A DNA stretch of 64,000 nucleotides from assembly GCA_964570765.1 (NCBI GenBank), contig CAZMZF010000008.1, forward strand, positions 1-64,000, read 5' to 3'. Numbering within the stretch: position 1 is the stretch's first letter; each line of letters begins with the position of its first letter. Under the pieces are notes generated by a model. It was not told the origin of the DNA. It ran no database searches and saw only the letters and a list, made by a program, of their open reading frames with translations. Positions 8,233 through 17,742 of this stretch are shown here, piece after piece. The position numbers and the translations under genes were made by a program. This DNA is from CAZMZF01 sp964570765. GTDB lineage: Bacteria; Zixibacteria; MSB-5A5; RBG-16-43-9.

Positions 8233-9188
8233 TAATCGAAAAAGCAAAAGAAGTTATCCGCAAAGAAGCAGAGGCGGTTCTAAATTTAGAGAAGAAGATC
8301 AACTCTGAATTCCAGAAAGCAGTGGAGATGGTTTTAAGATGTAAAGGGAGGGTGATCGTTACCGGTATGGGGAAATCCGGGTTAATTGGTAAAAAGATCG
8401 CGGCTACTTTAGCCTCAACCGGCACCTCAGCTATCTTTTTACATCCGGTAGAAGGGTTACACGGAGATTTAGGAGTAGTGCGTAGAGATGATGTGGTAAT
8501 TGCTATTACCAAAAGTGGTGAGACCGAAGAGTTACAACAGCTCTTTCCATTATTTAAAAGGTTGGGAGTGCCTATAATCAGCCTGACCGGTAATCCCAAG
8601 TCTCCAGCCGCAGAGAAAAGTGATGTAGTAATCGATGTCTCCGTAGACGAGGAAGCTTGTCCTAATAATTTAGTCCCTACCTCCAGCACAACCGCGGCAT
8701 TAGTTATGGGGGATGCCTTAGCCATTGCACTTTTAGAGGAAAGGCATTTTTCGGCTGAAGATTTTGCCCTGCTCCATCCAGGTGGTTATTTAGGGAAAAG
8801 ATTACTTCTAAAGGTGAAGGATATAATGCATACCGGAACTGATATTCCAATAATCTCTGAAGATGCAAATATGAAAGAGGTGATCTTAGAGATGACCTCT
8901 AAAAGATTTGGTACTACTACAGTAGTTAATGAGAAAAAGGAGTTAGTGGGAATATTCACCGATGGTGATCTGAGGAGGCTGGTGGAGAAAACCGAAGAGA
9001 TCTTTAAATTAAAGGCCAGGGAGGTTATGACCAGGAATCCAAAAACAATAAGTGAAGAGGAGTTAGCTGCCAAAGCTTTAAACCGGATGGAATTCTATAA
9101 CATAACCTGCCTGATTGTTCCCGATGGGAAAAAAGAACCGATAGGGATTTTACATCTGCATGATCTTTTAAAAGCGGGGGTGGTATAA
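8229..9188 (+). CDS. kdsD: Arabinose-5-phosphate isomerase (KdsD/KpsF)
   Basis: It interconverts ribulose-5-P and arabinose-5-P, the first step to Kdo. The 319 residues have the standard layout: an SIS domain (about 30-180) with 'VTGMGKSGLIGKKIAATLASTGT' at the start and 'AITKSGETEEL' after, then two CBS domains (about 205-260 and 270-319). It overlaps kdsC by four bases (ATGA), so translation is probably coupled. Confidence 0.95.
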   Translation: MIIEKAKEVIRKEAEAVLNLEKKINSEFQKAVEMVLRCKGRVIVTGMGKSGLIGKKIAATLASTGTSAIFLHPVEGLHGDLGVVRRDDVVIAITKSGETEELQQLFPLFKRLGVPIISLTGNPKSPAAEKSDVVIDVSVDEEACPNNLVPTSSTTAALVMGDALAIALLEERHFSAEDFALLHPGGYLGKRLLLKVKDIMHTGTDIPIISEDANMKEVILEMTSKRFGTTTVVNEKKELVGIFTDGDLRRLVEKTEEIFKLKAREVMTRNPKTISEEELAAKALNRMEFYNITCLIVPDGKKEPIGILHLHDLLKAGVV

Positions 9189-9201
9189 TCTTAAAATTTA
9201 G

Positions 9202-10307
9202 ATGGTGAAAATTCCTTGGTTAAAACTCAAGAAAAGACTTAAGAATTGGGTTATCTTCAAATTTATAACCTTCTTAATCTTCTTTTTAAATCTATTTCCT
9301 CGTAAGTTTTCACTTTTCTTTGGGGCAAGCCTGGGGAGATTAGCTTATCTTATTCTTCCTGAGGCTCGCAAGACAACTNNNNNNNNNNNNNNNNNNNNNN
9401 NNNNNNNNNNNNNNNNNNNNNNNNNNNNNNNNNNNNNNNNNNNNNNNNNNNNNNNNNNNNNNNNNNNNNNNNNNNNNNGGCAAGCCTGGGGAGATTAGCT
9501 TATCTTATTCTTCCTGAGGCTCGCAAGACAACTTTTAAGAATCTCAAGTTGGCTTTTCCTCAATTAAAAACAAACAGTTACCAGAAAATCTCCTTAAAAG
9601 TATTTGAGAGCCTGGGTAAAAACTCAGTTGATGCGATCAGGTTACCAAAGATGAGCTGGGAGAAAATTCAGAAGCTGGTTAAAGTAGAAGGTATGGAACA
9701 TCTTGAAAAAGCCTACTCTTTAGGGAAAGGGGTGATAGGAGTTACAGGCCATATCAGTAATTTTGAGCTTTTAGCCGCATACGTCTCTCTGCTAGGGTAC
9801 AAGCTCTCAGCTATAGGCAGGGAGTTGTACGATCCCAGGCTGAACGAACTTTTAATTAAGAATAGACAGAAAGTTGGAGTGCAAAATATCTATTCAACTG
9901 CAAGTGCAAAAGAAGTAATCAAGGTTTTGAACTCAGGCAGAATGATAGGAGTTCTGATGGATCAGGATACTTCGAGAGTAAGAGGGATTTTTGTAAAGTT
10001 TTTCGGCAGATTAGCGCGGACTCCAGTTGGTCCTGCAATTTTAGCTTTGAGATTCAATTCCCCGATTGTGCCTATGGCCATAGTTCAAACCAGAAAAGGG
10101 GATTATAAAATAATAATTCAGAAGGAAATTAAACCTCTTTCAGAAAAAAACAGAGAAGAAAATATCTATTATCTTACCCAGAAATGCACCGATTTTTTGG
10201 AGGAGGTAATCAGAGAATATCCGGACCAATGGGTCTGGATGCATAAACGCTGGCTCAGAAGTCCAGATAGCATCCGAAATCTGGATCTTTTGGACTTGAA
10301 AAAATGA
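9202..10307 (+). CDS. lpxL: Lipid A late acyltransferase (LpxL/HtrB family), interrupted by an assembly gap
   Basis: The family transfers a secondary acyl chain to Kdo-lipid A at the inner membrane. The N-terminal part (residues 1-59, up to 'YLILPEARKTT') and the C-terminal part ('FKNLKLAFPQL' onward) are in one frame once the N run and one copy of the duplicated 55-bp flank are removed. This gives 316 residues, a normal family length. Visible features are an N-terminal hydrophobic anchor (about 20-45), 'GVTGHISNFELLA' (the acyltransferase H-x4-D/E site, here H-I-S-N-F-E) and 'PVGPAILALRFNSPIVPM'. Which lipid A position it acylates cannot be told. Confidence 0.88.
9379..9478. other. Assembly gap (100 N) with duplicated flank
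   Basis: Exactly 100 N. The 55 bases before it (9324-9378) are identical to the 55 bases after it (9479-9533). The two contig ends therefore overlap and the gap most likely has no real missing sequence. Confidence 0.95.
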
Positions 10308-10334
10308 AAAAGAAGATATAATATATAGATTTGT

Positions 10335-10886
10335 ATGGACAAAAAGATAATTCTACTTATATTTCTTTTAGGGTTAAGTCAGGTCTTTAGCTGCAAGGAG
10401 GAAAGCCAGAAAAAAGCTCAAAAGACAAGAACTTATCCGGACCAGGTGGTGGAGAATACCAGTATGGTCTTTACCCAGAATGGTGTAAAGTCAGCGGAGA
10501 TAAAGGTAAAATATTTAGAGAAGTACGAAAGGGAAGATCTCTCCAGAGGAAAGGTAATCTTTGCAGACATATACGACCGTGAAGGTAAGCATATTTCCAC
10601 CATACAGGCTGATTCTGGCTGGATAAAGGAGAAAAGACAGGAGCTTATGGTTTTGGGGAATGTGGTGGTTAAGACTGATCAGGGGATGATCCTTGAGACC
10701 CAGAGCCTTAGCTGGAATCCCCGGACCAATAAGGTTACTACAGATGATTTTGTAAAGATAACCAAAGGAAAAGATGTAATAACCGGTTATGGCTTAGAAG
10801 CTGACCAGGAACTAAAGGAGCTTAAGATTAAAAAAGAGGTTAAGGGTAAGATAAAAGAGGTTCCAAAGGAAGAGATTGAGGGATAG
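10335..10886 (+). CDS. lptC: LPS export component LptC
   Basis: LptC is the inner-membrane-anchored beta-jellyroll subunit that receives LPS from LptB2FG. The 183-residue protein begins with a hydrophobic segment ending 'VFSC', which reads as a lipobox, so it may be lipid-anchored rather than a transmembrane bitopic protein. The jellyroll shows typical phrases: 'VRYLEKYEREDLSRGKVIF'-like text, 'ADSGWIKEKRQELMVLGNVVV' and 'LSWNPRTNKVTTDDFVKITK'. It is followed by lptB, but no lptA-like gene lies between them as is common elsewhere. Confidence 0.88.
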   Translation: MDKKIILLIFLLGLSQVFSCKEESQKKAQKTRTYPDQVVENTSMVFTQNGVKSAEIKVKYLEKYEREDLSRGKVIFADIYDREGKHISTIQADSGWIKEKRQELMVLGNVVVKTDQGMILETQSLSWNPRTNKVTTDDFVKITKGKDVITGYGLEADQELKELKIKKEVKGKIKEVPKEEIEG

Positions 10887-10893
10887 TATATTA

Positions 10894-10950
10894 GAGTGTA
10901 TCCGCCCTACAGGTCGTAAGGCTTTTATCGACCAGAGGCGGGATACTCCA
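10894..10950. repeat. Nested palindrome between lptC and lptB
   Basis: The outer arms GTGTATCCGCC and GGCGGGATACTCC enclose GTCGTAAGGCTTTTATCGAC (10913-10932), the same unit that encodes the pyrG extension. Confidence 0.75.
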
Positions 10951-10994
10951 AGCTTGCCGGATTTCCGTAGTTGCTCTTAACACATAATGAGAAT

Positions 10995-11720
10995 ATGCAG
11001 ATATTAAGATCAGAAGATTTGATTAAGGTCTATAAAAACCGTAAGGTAGTGAATGAGGTTTCGATTGAAGTCAAGCAGGGAGAAGTGGTTGGTCTTTTAG
11101 GACCCAACGGAGCTGGTAAAACCACTACATTTTATATGTTCATCGGCTTTATTAAGCCTAATTCAGGTAAGGTCTTAATCGATTCCGAGGATATAACTAA
11201 TCTTCCAATGTATAAAAGGGCTCAAAAGGGGATCGGGTATCTTTCACAGGAACCTTCTATATTCAGAAAATTAACAGTTGAAGAGAATATATTGGCAATT
11301 CTGGAGATGCAAAAATTGGATAAAAAAGAGCGTGAGGTTAGATTGGAAGGATTGTTAAATGAGCTGGATATCGCTTCATTAGCCAGGAATAAAGCCTATA
11401 CCCTTTCAGGTGGAGAAAGGAGAAGGGTTGAAATAACCCGGGCTTTAGTTACTGAGCCAAAGTTCATGCTTTTAGATGAGCCTTTTTTGGGAATTGACCC
11501 GATAGCAGTTGAGGATATTCAGAAGATAATCTTCAGGTTAAAACAGAAAAACTTAGGAATCCTGATTACCGACCATAACGTCAGGGAGACCTTAGCCATA
11601 ACTGATAGAGCCTATATAATGTGTGATGGTCAGATATTGAAGTCCGGCACCTCAGAATTCTTAGCCTCTGATCCGGAGGCAAAGAAAATCTATTTAGGTG
11701 AGAAGTTCAGGTTAAATTGA
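10995..11720 (+). CDS. lptB: LPS export ATP-binding protein LptB
   Basis: This is the ATPase subunit of the LptB2FG transporter. The ABC motifs are complete: Walker A 'GPNGAGKTTT', Q-loop 'YLSQEPSIFRKLTV', signature 'LSGGERRRVEITRAL' (the LptB-type 'GGERRR'), Walker B 'FMLLDEPFLGIDP' and switch His in 'ILITDHNV'. I choose ATG 10995 ('MQILRSEDLIKVY'), giving 241 residues as in the family. The TTG at 10971 would add eight residues abutting the repeat. rpoN follows 50 bases later, the arrangement seen in many diderms. Confidence 0.95.
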   Translation: MQILRSEDLIKVYKNRKVVNEVSIEVKQGEVVGLLGPNGAGKTTTFYMFIGFIKPNSGKVLIDSEDITNLPMYKRAQKGIGYLSQEPSIFRKLTVEENILAILEMQKLDKKEREVRLEGLLNELDIASLARNKAYTLSGGERRRVEITRALVTEPKFMLLDEPFLGIDPIAVEDIQKIIFRLKQKNLGILITDHNVRETLAITDRAYIMCDGQILKSGTSEFLASDPEAKKIYLGEKFRLN

Positions 11721-11770
11721 ATAGCGCTTTAATCCGATAAAAGATTAGGGAGAAACCATAAAATAAAGAT

Positions 11771-13219
11771 ATGAAATTAGGTTTACAGGTAAAGCTTAGA
11801 CAAACCATAGCCCCTCAACTGATCCAGTCCTTAAGGCTTTTGCAGATGCCCATCCTTAAGTTAGAACAGCTCTTACGGCAGGAGCTTTCAGTTAATCCCT
11901 TGTTAGAAGAGGTTGAAACTTTAGAGGATATTGAGACCCCCCCTTCTGAAGAGGAGACAGAAATCGACCCTCAGTTAGGTAAGATCGACTGGGGCGAATA
12001 TTTAGGTGAGGAAAGTGAGTTCAGAGTAAAAGCAGAAAAAGAAGAACAGGAGGAGAAAAAGGAAAGACCAACTGTGGTGGAGAAAACTTTATGGGAGTAC
12101 CTTATGGAACAGCTTAATTTTAACAAGCTGAGCGAGGATGAGCACCGGATCGGAGAATACATAATTGGCAATATAGATGAAAATGGTTACCTTTCCTGTT
12201 CCTTAGAGGAGATAATTGAAGCGTTGAAGGTGGATCCGGAGGTTGCTAAAAAGGTGCTAAAACTGATTCAGAGTTTTGATCCATTAGGGGTAGGGGCAAG
12301 AGATTTAAGAGAATCGCTACTCATCCAGTTGAAAGAGAGGAGACTGGAGCAAAGTTTAGCTTATCGGATTGTGGACCAGTATCTGAATGAGCTGGACAAG
12401 AAAAGCCTTACTCAGTTAGCCAGGTCTTCAGGGACAGAGTTTGAAGAGGTCCAGAAAGCTATGGATGTCATTCGGACCCTTTCTCCTAAACCTGCAGCCG
12501 GGAGGTTTGTGAATGCGGCTTTTCCTTTAGTTCCGGACCTGATCGTGGAAAAGGTGGGGAACGAGTTTCTGGTCTTTCATAACGATAAGAATGTCCCCCG
12601 GATGAGGATTAACCCAGCCTATAAAGGGCTTTTGAAAAAGGATAGCTTAACCAGTTCTGAGGCAAAGGATTATGTGAAGAAAAAATTGGAACAAGCCCGC
12701 TGGCTTTTAAATGCTATAAATCAACGCCGTTCTACTATGGTGAATGTTATGGGATCGATCATAGAGGAACAGAAAGAGTTCTTTGAAAAGGGGCCAGAAT
12801 ATTTAAAGCCCTTGACCATGGAAGCTATAGCCAATAGATTGAATATGAATGTGGCAACTGTTTCCCGGGTCTCAAATGATAAATATGTCCAGACCCCCCA
12901 TGGTTTATTTGAGATCAGATATTTCTTTAACTCCGGGATGACCAAAGATGATGGACAGGAAATCTCCAAACGACATATAAAAAGTATGTTAGAACAGATA
13001 ATCAAGGAGGAGGACCCTGGTTCACCTTTATCTGACCGGGAGATCTATACTCTGCTTAAAGAAAAGGGGATCAATTTAGCTCGCAGGACTGTAACCAAAT
13101 ATCGGGAGGAGATCAAGATCCTTCCTGCTCGTTTCCGAAAAAGGGTAACCAAAGAGAAAAACAAACCTTTAGAAAAAGAAGAGGATAAGACCAATTCCTC
13201 CCCGGATGGGATAAGCTAA
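11771..13219 (+). CDS. rpoN: RNA polymerase sigma-54 factor
   Basis: RpoN directs RNA polymerase to -24/-12 promoters that need an AAA+ activator. Its 482 residues have the glutamine/leucine-rich region I ('LGLQVKLRQTIAPQLIQSLRLLQMP'-type start), an acidic linker (about 50-110), the core-binding domain, the HTH region and the RpoN box 'ARRTVTKYREE' (437-447). A basic/acidic tail of 35 residues follows the box, longer than usual. Two sigma-54-type promoters lie at 31806 and 32969. Confidence 0.96.
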   Translation: MKLGLQVKLRQTIAPQLIQSLRLLQMPILKLEQLLRQELSVNPLLEEVETLEDIETPPSEEETEIDPQLGKIDWGEYLGEESEFRVKAEKEEQEEKKERPTVVEKTLWEYLMEQLNFNKLSEDEHRIGEYIIGNIDENGYLSCSLEEIIEALKVDPEVAKKVLKLIQSFDPLGVGARDLRESLLIQLKERRLEQSLAYRIVDQYLNELDKKSLTQLARSSGTEFEEVQKAMDVIRTLSPKPAAGRFVNAAFPLVPDLIVEKVGNEFLVFHNDKNVPRMRINPAYKGLLKKDSLTSSEAKDYVKKKLEQARWLLNAINQRRSTMVNVMGSIIEEQKEFFEKGPEYLKPLTMEAIANRLNMNVATVSRVSNDKYVQTPHGLFEIRYFFNSGMTKDDGQEISKRHIKSMLEQIIKEEDPGSPLSDREIYTLLKEKGINLARRTVTKYREEIKILPARFRKRVTKEKNKPLEKEEDKTNSSPDGIS

Positions 13220-13294
13220 ATTTATTAACAGGTTTTAGGTTCACCCATCAAGGTAAATCAGGTCAACCGATGGAAAAAAGAAAGGAGCATTTAT

Positions 13295-13645
13295 ATGGAA
13301 GTGAGAACTACTGCCCGGCATTTCGAATTGACTAAAGAGCTCAAGGATTTGGTTAATAAAGAGATAAACCGTTTAGAGAGATATTTCGATCAGATCATCG
13401 ACTCACATCTGATCTTAGAAGCAGAGGGATACAGGAAAAGCGCTGAATTGAATTTAAAAGTCTATGGCACAGTGCTTATCAGCCGACACAGCTCAAATGA
13501 TTTCCGAACTTCGATCGAAGGGGCTTTAGAGAAGATGGAAAGACAGCTTAAAAAATATAAATCCAAGTTAAAGGAAAGAAAATTTCGTGAGAGGAAAAGG
13601 GGTAAAACTTTAGTGAACCTTTCCTCAAGTTCCGAAGAAGAATAA
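13295..13645 (+). CDS. hpf: Ribosome hibernation promoting factor (short form)
   Basis: 116 residues, the length of short HPF/RaiA proteins that bind the 30S decoding region and idle ribosomes in stationary phase. It starts 'MEVRTTARHFELTKELKDLV' and has the usual basic surface late ('LKKYKSKLKERKFRERKRG'). It lies between rpoN and hprK, matching the rpoN-hpf-(pts) gene order known widely. RBS is AAAGGAG before ATG 13295. Confidence 0.93.
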   Translation: MEVRTTARHFELTKELKDLVNKEINRLERYFDQIIDSHLILEAEGYRKSAELNLKVYGTVLISRHSSNDFRTSIEGALEKMERQLKKYKSKLKERKFRERKRGKTLVNLSSSSEEE

Positions 13646-13657
13646 GTTTTAAAAAAG

Positions 13658-14626
13658 ATGGAAAATATCGAAGTTGAAAAGCTTTACAAAGATAGAAAAG
13701 ATTTCTTAGAGCTTACCCTTCTAACCAGTGAGGATGGGCTCAAAAAGAAGATCTTAAATAATGAGATTCACCGGCCAGGCTTGGCCCTTTCCGGATACAC
13801 GGACAGGTTTGCTTATGAGAGAACCCAGGTTATCGGTGAAACTGAGCTCTCTTTTCTTCAGAGCTTGGATCTGACTAAAAGGAAAGAGCTTTTAGAGAAG
13901 GTCTTTCGCTTCGATATCCCCTGTATCATAATCTCTAAAAATATCTACCCTCCTTCAGACCTGCTTGAGATAGCGGATCGGACCAAAACGCCGGTTTTTC
14001 AGTCGCGTCTTTCCACAACCGAGCTGACTAACAGGCTAAGCCTTTACCTGGATAATATCTTTGCCCCTCATACCACCATGCATGGAACCCTGGTGGATGT
14101 TTACGGGGTAGGGTTATTCTACACTGGTAAAAGTGGCATCGGTAAGAGCGAATGTGCTCTTGATTTAGTCGAGAGGGGACATCGCCTGGTGGCAGATGAT
14201 GTAGTCCAGATTATCCGAAAAACACCTGAGGTCATCGTGGGTACGGGAAGCGAGCTTTTGGGCCATCATATGGAGATCAGGGGTGTGGGGATAATAGATC
14301 TGGAGAGGCTTTTTGGCATCAGAGCAGTCAGGATTCAGAAAAGGATTGAAGTAGAGGTCAGACTGGTCTTTTGGAGGGATGATTTGGAATATGAGAGATT
14401 GGGGATTGAGAATAAGTTCACTCGCATCTTAGGTGTGGAAATACCGGTGGTGACTATCCCGGTTTCTCCGGGGAAAAACATTACGGTGATCTCCGAGGTC
14501 ATCGCGATGAATCATATGTTGAAAATCTACGGACAGGATCCGGCAAAGGAGTTCTCTAAAAAACTTTCAGAGGAGATCTCCCGGAAAAAGCTGGTGAGCG
14601 ACTATTTGGAGAGCGATATGGAATAG
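13658..14626 (+). CDS. hprK: HPr kinase/phosphorylase
   Basis: HprK phosphorylates and dephosphorylates Ser46 of HPr, linking carbon state to regulation. It has 322 residues: the N-terminal domain (1-130) and the kinase core with Walker A 'GKSGIGKS' (157-164). 'LVADDVVQI' follows, then the HprK signature 'MEIRGVGIIDLERLFG'. Neither ptsH nor EIIA genes are in the window, so its partner is not visible here. Confidence 0.95.
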   Translation: MENIEVEKLYKDRKDFLELTLLTSEDGLKKKILNNEIHRPGLALSGYTDRFAYERTQVIGETELSFLQSLDLTKRKELLEKVFRFDIPCIIISKNIYPPSDLLEIADRTKTPVFQSRLSTTELTNRLSLYLDNIFAPHTTMHGTLVDVYGVGLFYTGKSGIGKSECALDLVERGHRLVADDVVQIIRKTPEVIVGTGSELLGHHMEIRGVGIIDLERLFGIRAVRIQKRIEVEVRLVFWRDDLEYERLGIENKFTRILGVEIPVVTIPVSPGKNITVISEVIAMNHMLKIYGQDPAKEFSKKLSEEISRKKLVSDYLESDME

Positions 14627-14694
14627 AGAAGGTCAGCGATAATAGAAGAAAAGTACCCAAAGAAAGGGCATTTATTTTTTTAAAAGGGAAAAAG

Positions 14695-15591
14695 ATGGAT
14701 AATCGAATAGTAGAACTTAGGGTTGGAATTGTAGTGGCGATAGCAGCAATTATCCTTTTTGCCGGGATCATCTGGTTAAAGGAGTATAAGTATAATGTTG
14801 AAAGGTATAGATATTCAGTCCTTTTCCCAAATGTTGGAGCTTTGGAGGTGGGCGATCCGGTTACGGTCTTAGGAGTGGCTAAGGGTAAGGTAGAGAAGAT
14901 CGAGCTTTTGGGTGGGGATGTCCTGGTAGCCTTTAATCTAACCACAGATGTAAAACTGAAAGCGGATGCAAAGTTTACAGTAATGAATATCGGGTTAATG
15001 GGAGAAAGGTTTATGGACATAGCGCCTGGTCATTCCCCAGAGCTTCTGGACCTCTCAAAACCAGTTAAAGGTTTCTATGATACCGGGATCCCGGAGATGA
15101 TGGGGATGTCTGGACAGATGTTAGAGGAGGTCAGGAGATTGGTGGCTCATTTAGAAGGAGTCTTTGGGACACAGTGGTCTCAAGAGTCGATAAAGGGGAC
15201 GATCCGGGATTTAAAGAAATTGTCCGGAGAGCTGGTTAGACTCCTGGATAAAAATAAAGATAAATTAGAAAAGACTGCAGATAACCTGTCCTATACTTCT
15301 TCAGAGCTTAAAGGGATGCTGGAGAAGAATAAAGAGAAAATTCAGTCCACTCTGGATAATTTTACAACTTCTTCAGCTAAGTTAGATACCCTTACCACTA
15401 CCTTGAGCTCGCTTTCGGTCTCTTTAAAGAATTTGACTCAAAAGATCGAATCCGGAGAAGGAACCTTAGGGAAGTTAGTTAATGATAGCACATTATATTT
15501 TGATCTTAAGAAGACAACCAGAAATGTGGATGAGCTTATAACCGATATAAAAAAGAACCCTAAAAGATATTTAAAGTTCAGTCTGTTTTGA
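14695..15591 (+). CDS. mlaD: MCE-domain protein (MlaD family)
   Basis: MlaD-type proteins form hexameric rings that pass phospholipids between membranes with an MlaFE ABC transporter. This 298-residue protein has an N-terminal transmembrane anchor (about 7-26), the MCE domain (about 35-115, 'VGALEVGDPVTVLGVAKGKVEKI') and a long helical/coiled-coil tail. It ends 'GEGTLGKLVNDSTLYFDL', typical of long MCE proteins. No mlaE or mlaF gene is adjacent, which is unusual. It overlaps the next gene by four bases. Confidence 0.9.
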   Translation: MDNRIVELRVGIVVAIAAIILFAGIIWLKEYKYNVERYRYSVLFPNVGALEVGDPVTVLGVAKGKVEKIELLGGDVLVAFNLTTDVKLKADAKFTVMNIGLMGERFMDIAPGHSPELLDLSKPVKGFYDTGIPEMMGMSGQMLEEVRRLVAHLEGVFGTQWSQESIKGTIRDLKKLSGELVRLLDKNKDKLEKTADNLSYTSSELKGMLEKNKEKIQSTLDNFTTSSAKLDTLTTTLSSLSVSLKNLTQKIESGEGTLGKLVNDSTLYFDLKKTTRNVDELITDIKKNPKRYLKFSLF

Positions 15592-17738
15592 AAAAGATAA
15601 AATTTGCATTCGGGATTCATAACCACCAGCCGATCGGAAATTTCGAGCAGGTTTTCGAGAAAGCCTGTAGAAGATGTTATTCTCCTTTCCTTGAGCTTTT
15701 AGAGAAATACCCCTTTTTTAAACTCTCCTTACATTACTGTGGAATACTTTTCGACTGGCTTTTTGAAAACCATCCGGAATTAATAGAAAAACTCAAAACT
15801 TTAATTCGTAAAGAGCAGGTGGAGCTTTTAACTGGAGGTTATTACGAGCCGGTCTTTCCGGTTATCCCGGATGAGGATAAGATCGGGCAGATTGAAAAAC
15901 TTACCTCCTTTATTCAAGACAAATTTAATTTCACCCCTTCGGGGATGTGGGTGGCAGAAAGGGTCTGGGAACCTCACCTGCCTAAATTTTTTGCCCAAGC
16001 CGGGGTGAAATTTGGGCTTTTAGATGATTCTCACTTCAAATATTCCGGACTTGAAGATGAAAGGCTTTTAGGCTATTATCTTACTGAAGAGGAAGGGCAT
16101 CCTTTAGCTTTATTCCCGATAAGCAAGAAGCTCAGATATTATATCCCTTTTAAAGAGCCAGAAGAGATAGTCGATTATCTCAAAAGCCTTTCTACCGAAG
16201 AAGGTGAAAATCTTATAGTCTATGCAGACGATGGCGAGAAATTCGGGATCTGGCCCAAGACTTTTGAACACTGCTATGAAGACCGGTGGCTGGAAAGATT
16301 TTTTGAGAAACTCAAAGAGAATTTGGACTGGATTGAGATGGTTCATTTCAGCCAGGCATTAAAAGAAATTCCTCCTTTAGGACGGATATATCTTCCCACT
16401 GCCTCCTATTATGAGATGATGCACTGGGCGCTTTTGCCTAAAGCTTTTCAGGAATTTGAGAATTTCGAGAATGCTCTGAAAGAAGAAGACCTTTTCGAGA
16501 AGTACGGGATTTTTGTGCGTGGAGGGTTCTGGAGGAATTTTCTGGCTAAATATCCAGAATCGAATCAGATGCACAAACGGATGCTCTATCTGAATCAGAA
16601 GATTAAAAAATTGGAAATTAACAAAAAAATAAATAAAAATAAACTTCTGTCGATCAAAGAAGAATGCTGGAAAAGTCAGTGTAACGACCCTTACTGGCAT
16701 GGGGTCTTTGGAGGGTTATATCTTTCCAATCTGAGGAAGCCCATTTATGAGCATTTGATTAGAGCAGACAAACTCATAGATGAATTGGAGCATAAGGGTA
16801 AAAACTGGATCGAGTATGAAGTAATAGATTTCGACAAAGATGGCAATGAAGAAATCATAATCGAATCTCCGATTTTTAATTTTTATTTTGCACCTCAACT
16901 TGGCGGGGTATTATATGAAATGGATTTCAAGCCTAAAGATTTTAATCTTCTGGATATTTTATCCCGCAGGGAAGAGGGGTATCATAAAAGGCTTTCGGAG
17001 ATAAAAAATCAGGAGCTTAAAACCACTGAAAAATTCGCCAGCATCCACGATTTAGTGCAGGTTAAAGAAGAGGGCCTAGAAAAGTATCTGACTTATGACT
17101 GGTATAGAAGGGGTTCTTTTATTGACCATTTTCTTGGGAAAAATGCAAACCTGGATGATTTTGCCAGATGCCAGTATCCAGAACAGGGTGATTTTGTTAA
17201 TCAGCCTTATGAATACAAAATCGATCAAAAAGAGGATTATCTTGAGCTCGTCCTCTCTCGAAGTGGCTTTGTCTGGGTGGATAATCAAAAGGCGAATATT
17301 AAGTTGATTAAAAAAATTTCCCTCAAAGGAGATAAAAAAGAATTAGAGATAATCTATGAATTGGAAAACAAACATTCTGAACCTGTGGATTTGTGGTTCG
17401 GGATAGAGTTTAACTTCGGGATGCTTTCCTGCGAGGATGAAAGGAAAAGTTATTTTGTGAAGGCTGTTGAGCTAAAAGAGAAAAAGCTCAGCTTAAAAAG
17501 TGAAGATGAAAATATTGTATCTTTCGGGATAAAAGATAAAGCTTTAGGGATTTTGATAGATTTTAAGCTTGATAGACCAACAAGTTTATGGCAATTTCCG
17601 TTATTTGCGGTTTCTTTGTCTGAATCAGGTTTTGAGAAGACTTACCAGAGCACAGTTTTATTCCCCCACTGGAAAATCAGATTAAATCCAGAAGAAGTCT
17701 GGCAGGTTAAGATAGTTAAAAAAGTAGATGTTCTGTAG
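15588..17738 (+). CDS. Glycoside hydrolase family 57 (4-alpha-glucanotransferase/alpha-amylase type)
   Basis: 716 residues. The first half is the GH57 (beta/alpha)7 barrel. The predicted nucleophile is Glu124 in 'MWVAERVWEPHLPK' and the acid/base Asp214 in 'YADDGEKFGIWP', almost the same numbering as the Thermococcus litoralis 4-alpha-glucanotransferase (E123/D214). The C-terminal half (about 400-716) fits the beta-sandwich domain of that subfamily. The likely role is remodelling of glycogen-like alpha-1,4-glucans in the cytosol; no signal peptide. The TTG start lies inside the mlaD stop, giving a coupled pair. Confidence 0.9.
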   Translation: MKKIKFAFGIHNHQPIGNFEQVFEKACRRCYSPFLELLEKYPFFKLSLHYCGILFDWLFENHPELIEKLKTLIRKEQVELLTGGYYEPVFPVIPDEDKIGQIEKLTSFIQDKFNFTPSGMWVAERVWEPHLPKFFAQAGVKFGLLDDSHFKYSGLEDERLLGYYLTEEEGHPLALFPISKKLRYYIPFKEPEEIVDYLKSLSTEEGENLIVYADDGEKFGIWPKTFEHCYEDRWLERFFEKLKENLDWIEMVHFSQALKEIPPLGRIYLPTASYYEMMHWALLPKAFQEFENFENALKEEDLFEKYGIFVRGGFWRNFLAKYPESNQMHKRMLYLNQKIKKLEINKKINKNKLLSIKEECWKSQCNDPYWHGVFGGLYLSNLRKPIYEHLIRADKLIDELEHKGKNWIEYEVIDFDKDGNEEIIIESPIFNFYFAPQLGGVLYEMDFKPKDFNLLDILSRREEGYHKRLSEIKNQELKTTEKFASIHDLVQVKEEGLEKYLTYDWYRRGSFIDHFLGKNANLDDFARCQYPEQGDFVNQPYEYKIDQKEDYLELVLSRSGFVWVDNQKANIKLIKKISLKGDKKELEIIYELENKHSEPVDLWFGIEFNFGMLSCEDERKSYFVKAVELKEKKLSLKSEDENIVSFGIKDKALGILIDFKLDRPTSLWQFPLFAVSLSESGFEKTYQSTVLFPHWKIRLNPEEVWQVKIVKKVDVL

Positions 17739-17742
17739 TAGT

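Noticed and set aside
8177..8725. 182-residue frame opposite kdsD
   Set aside because: Antisense shadow of a conserved gene with no start context.
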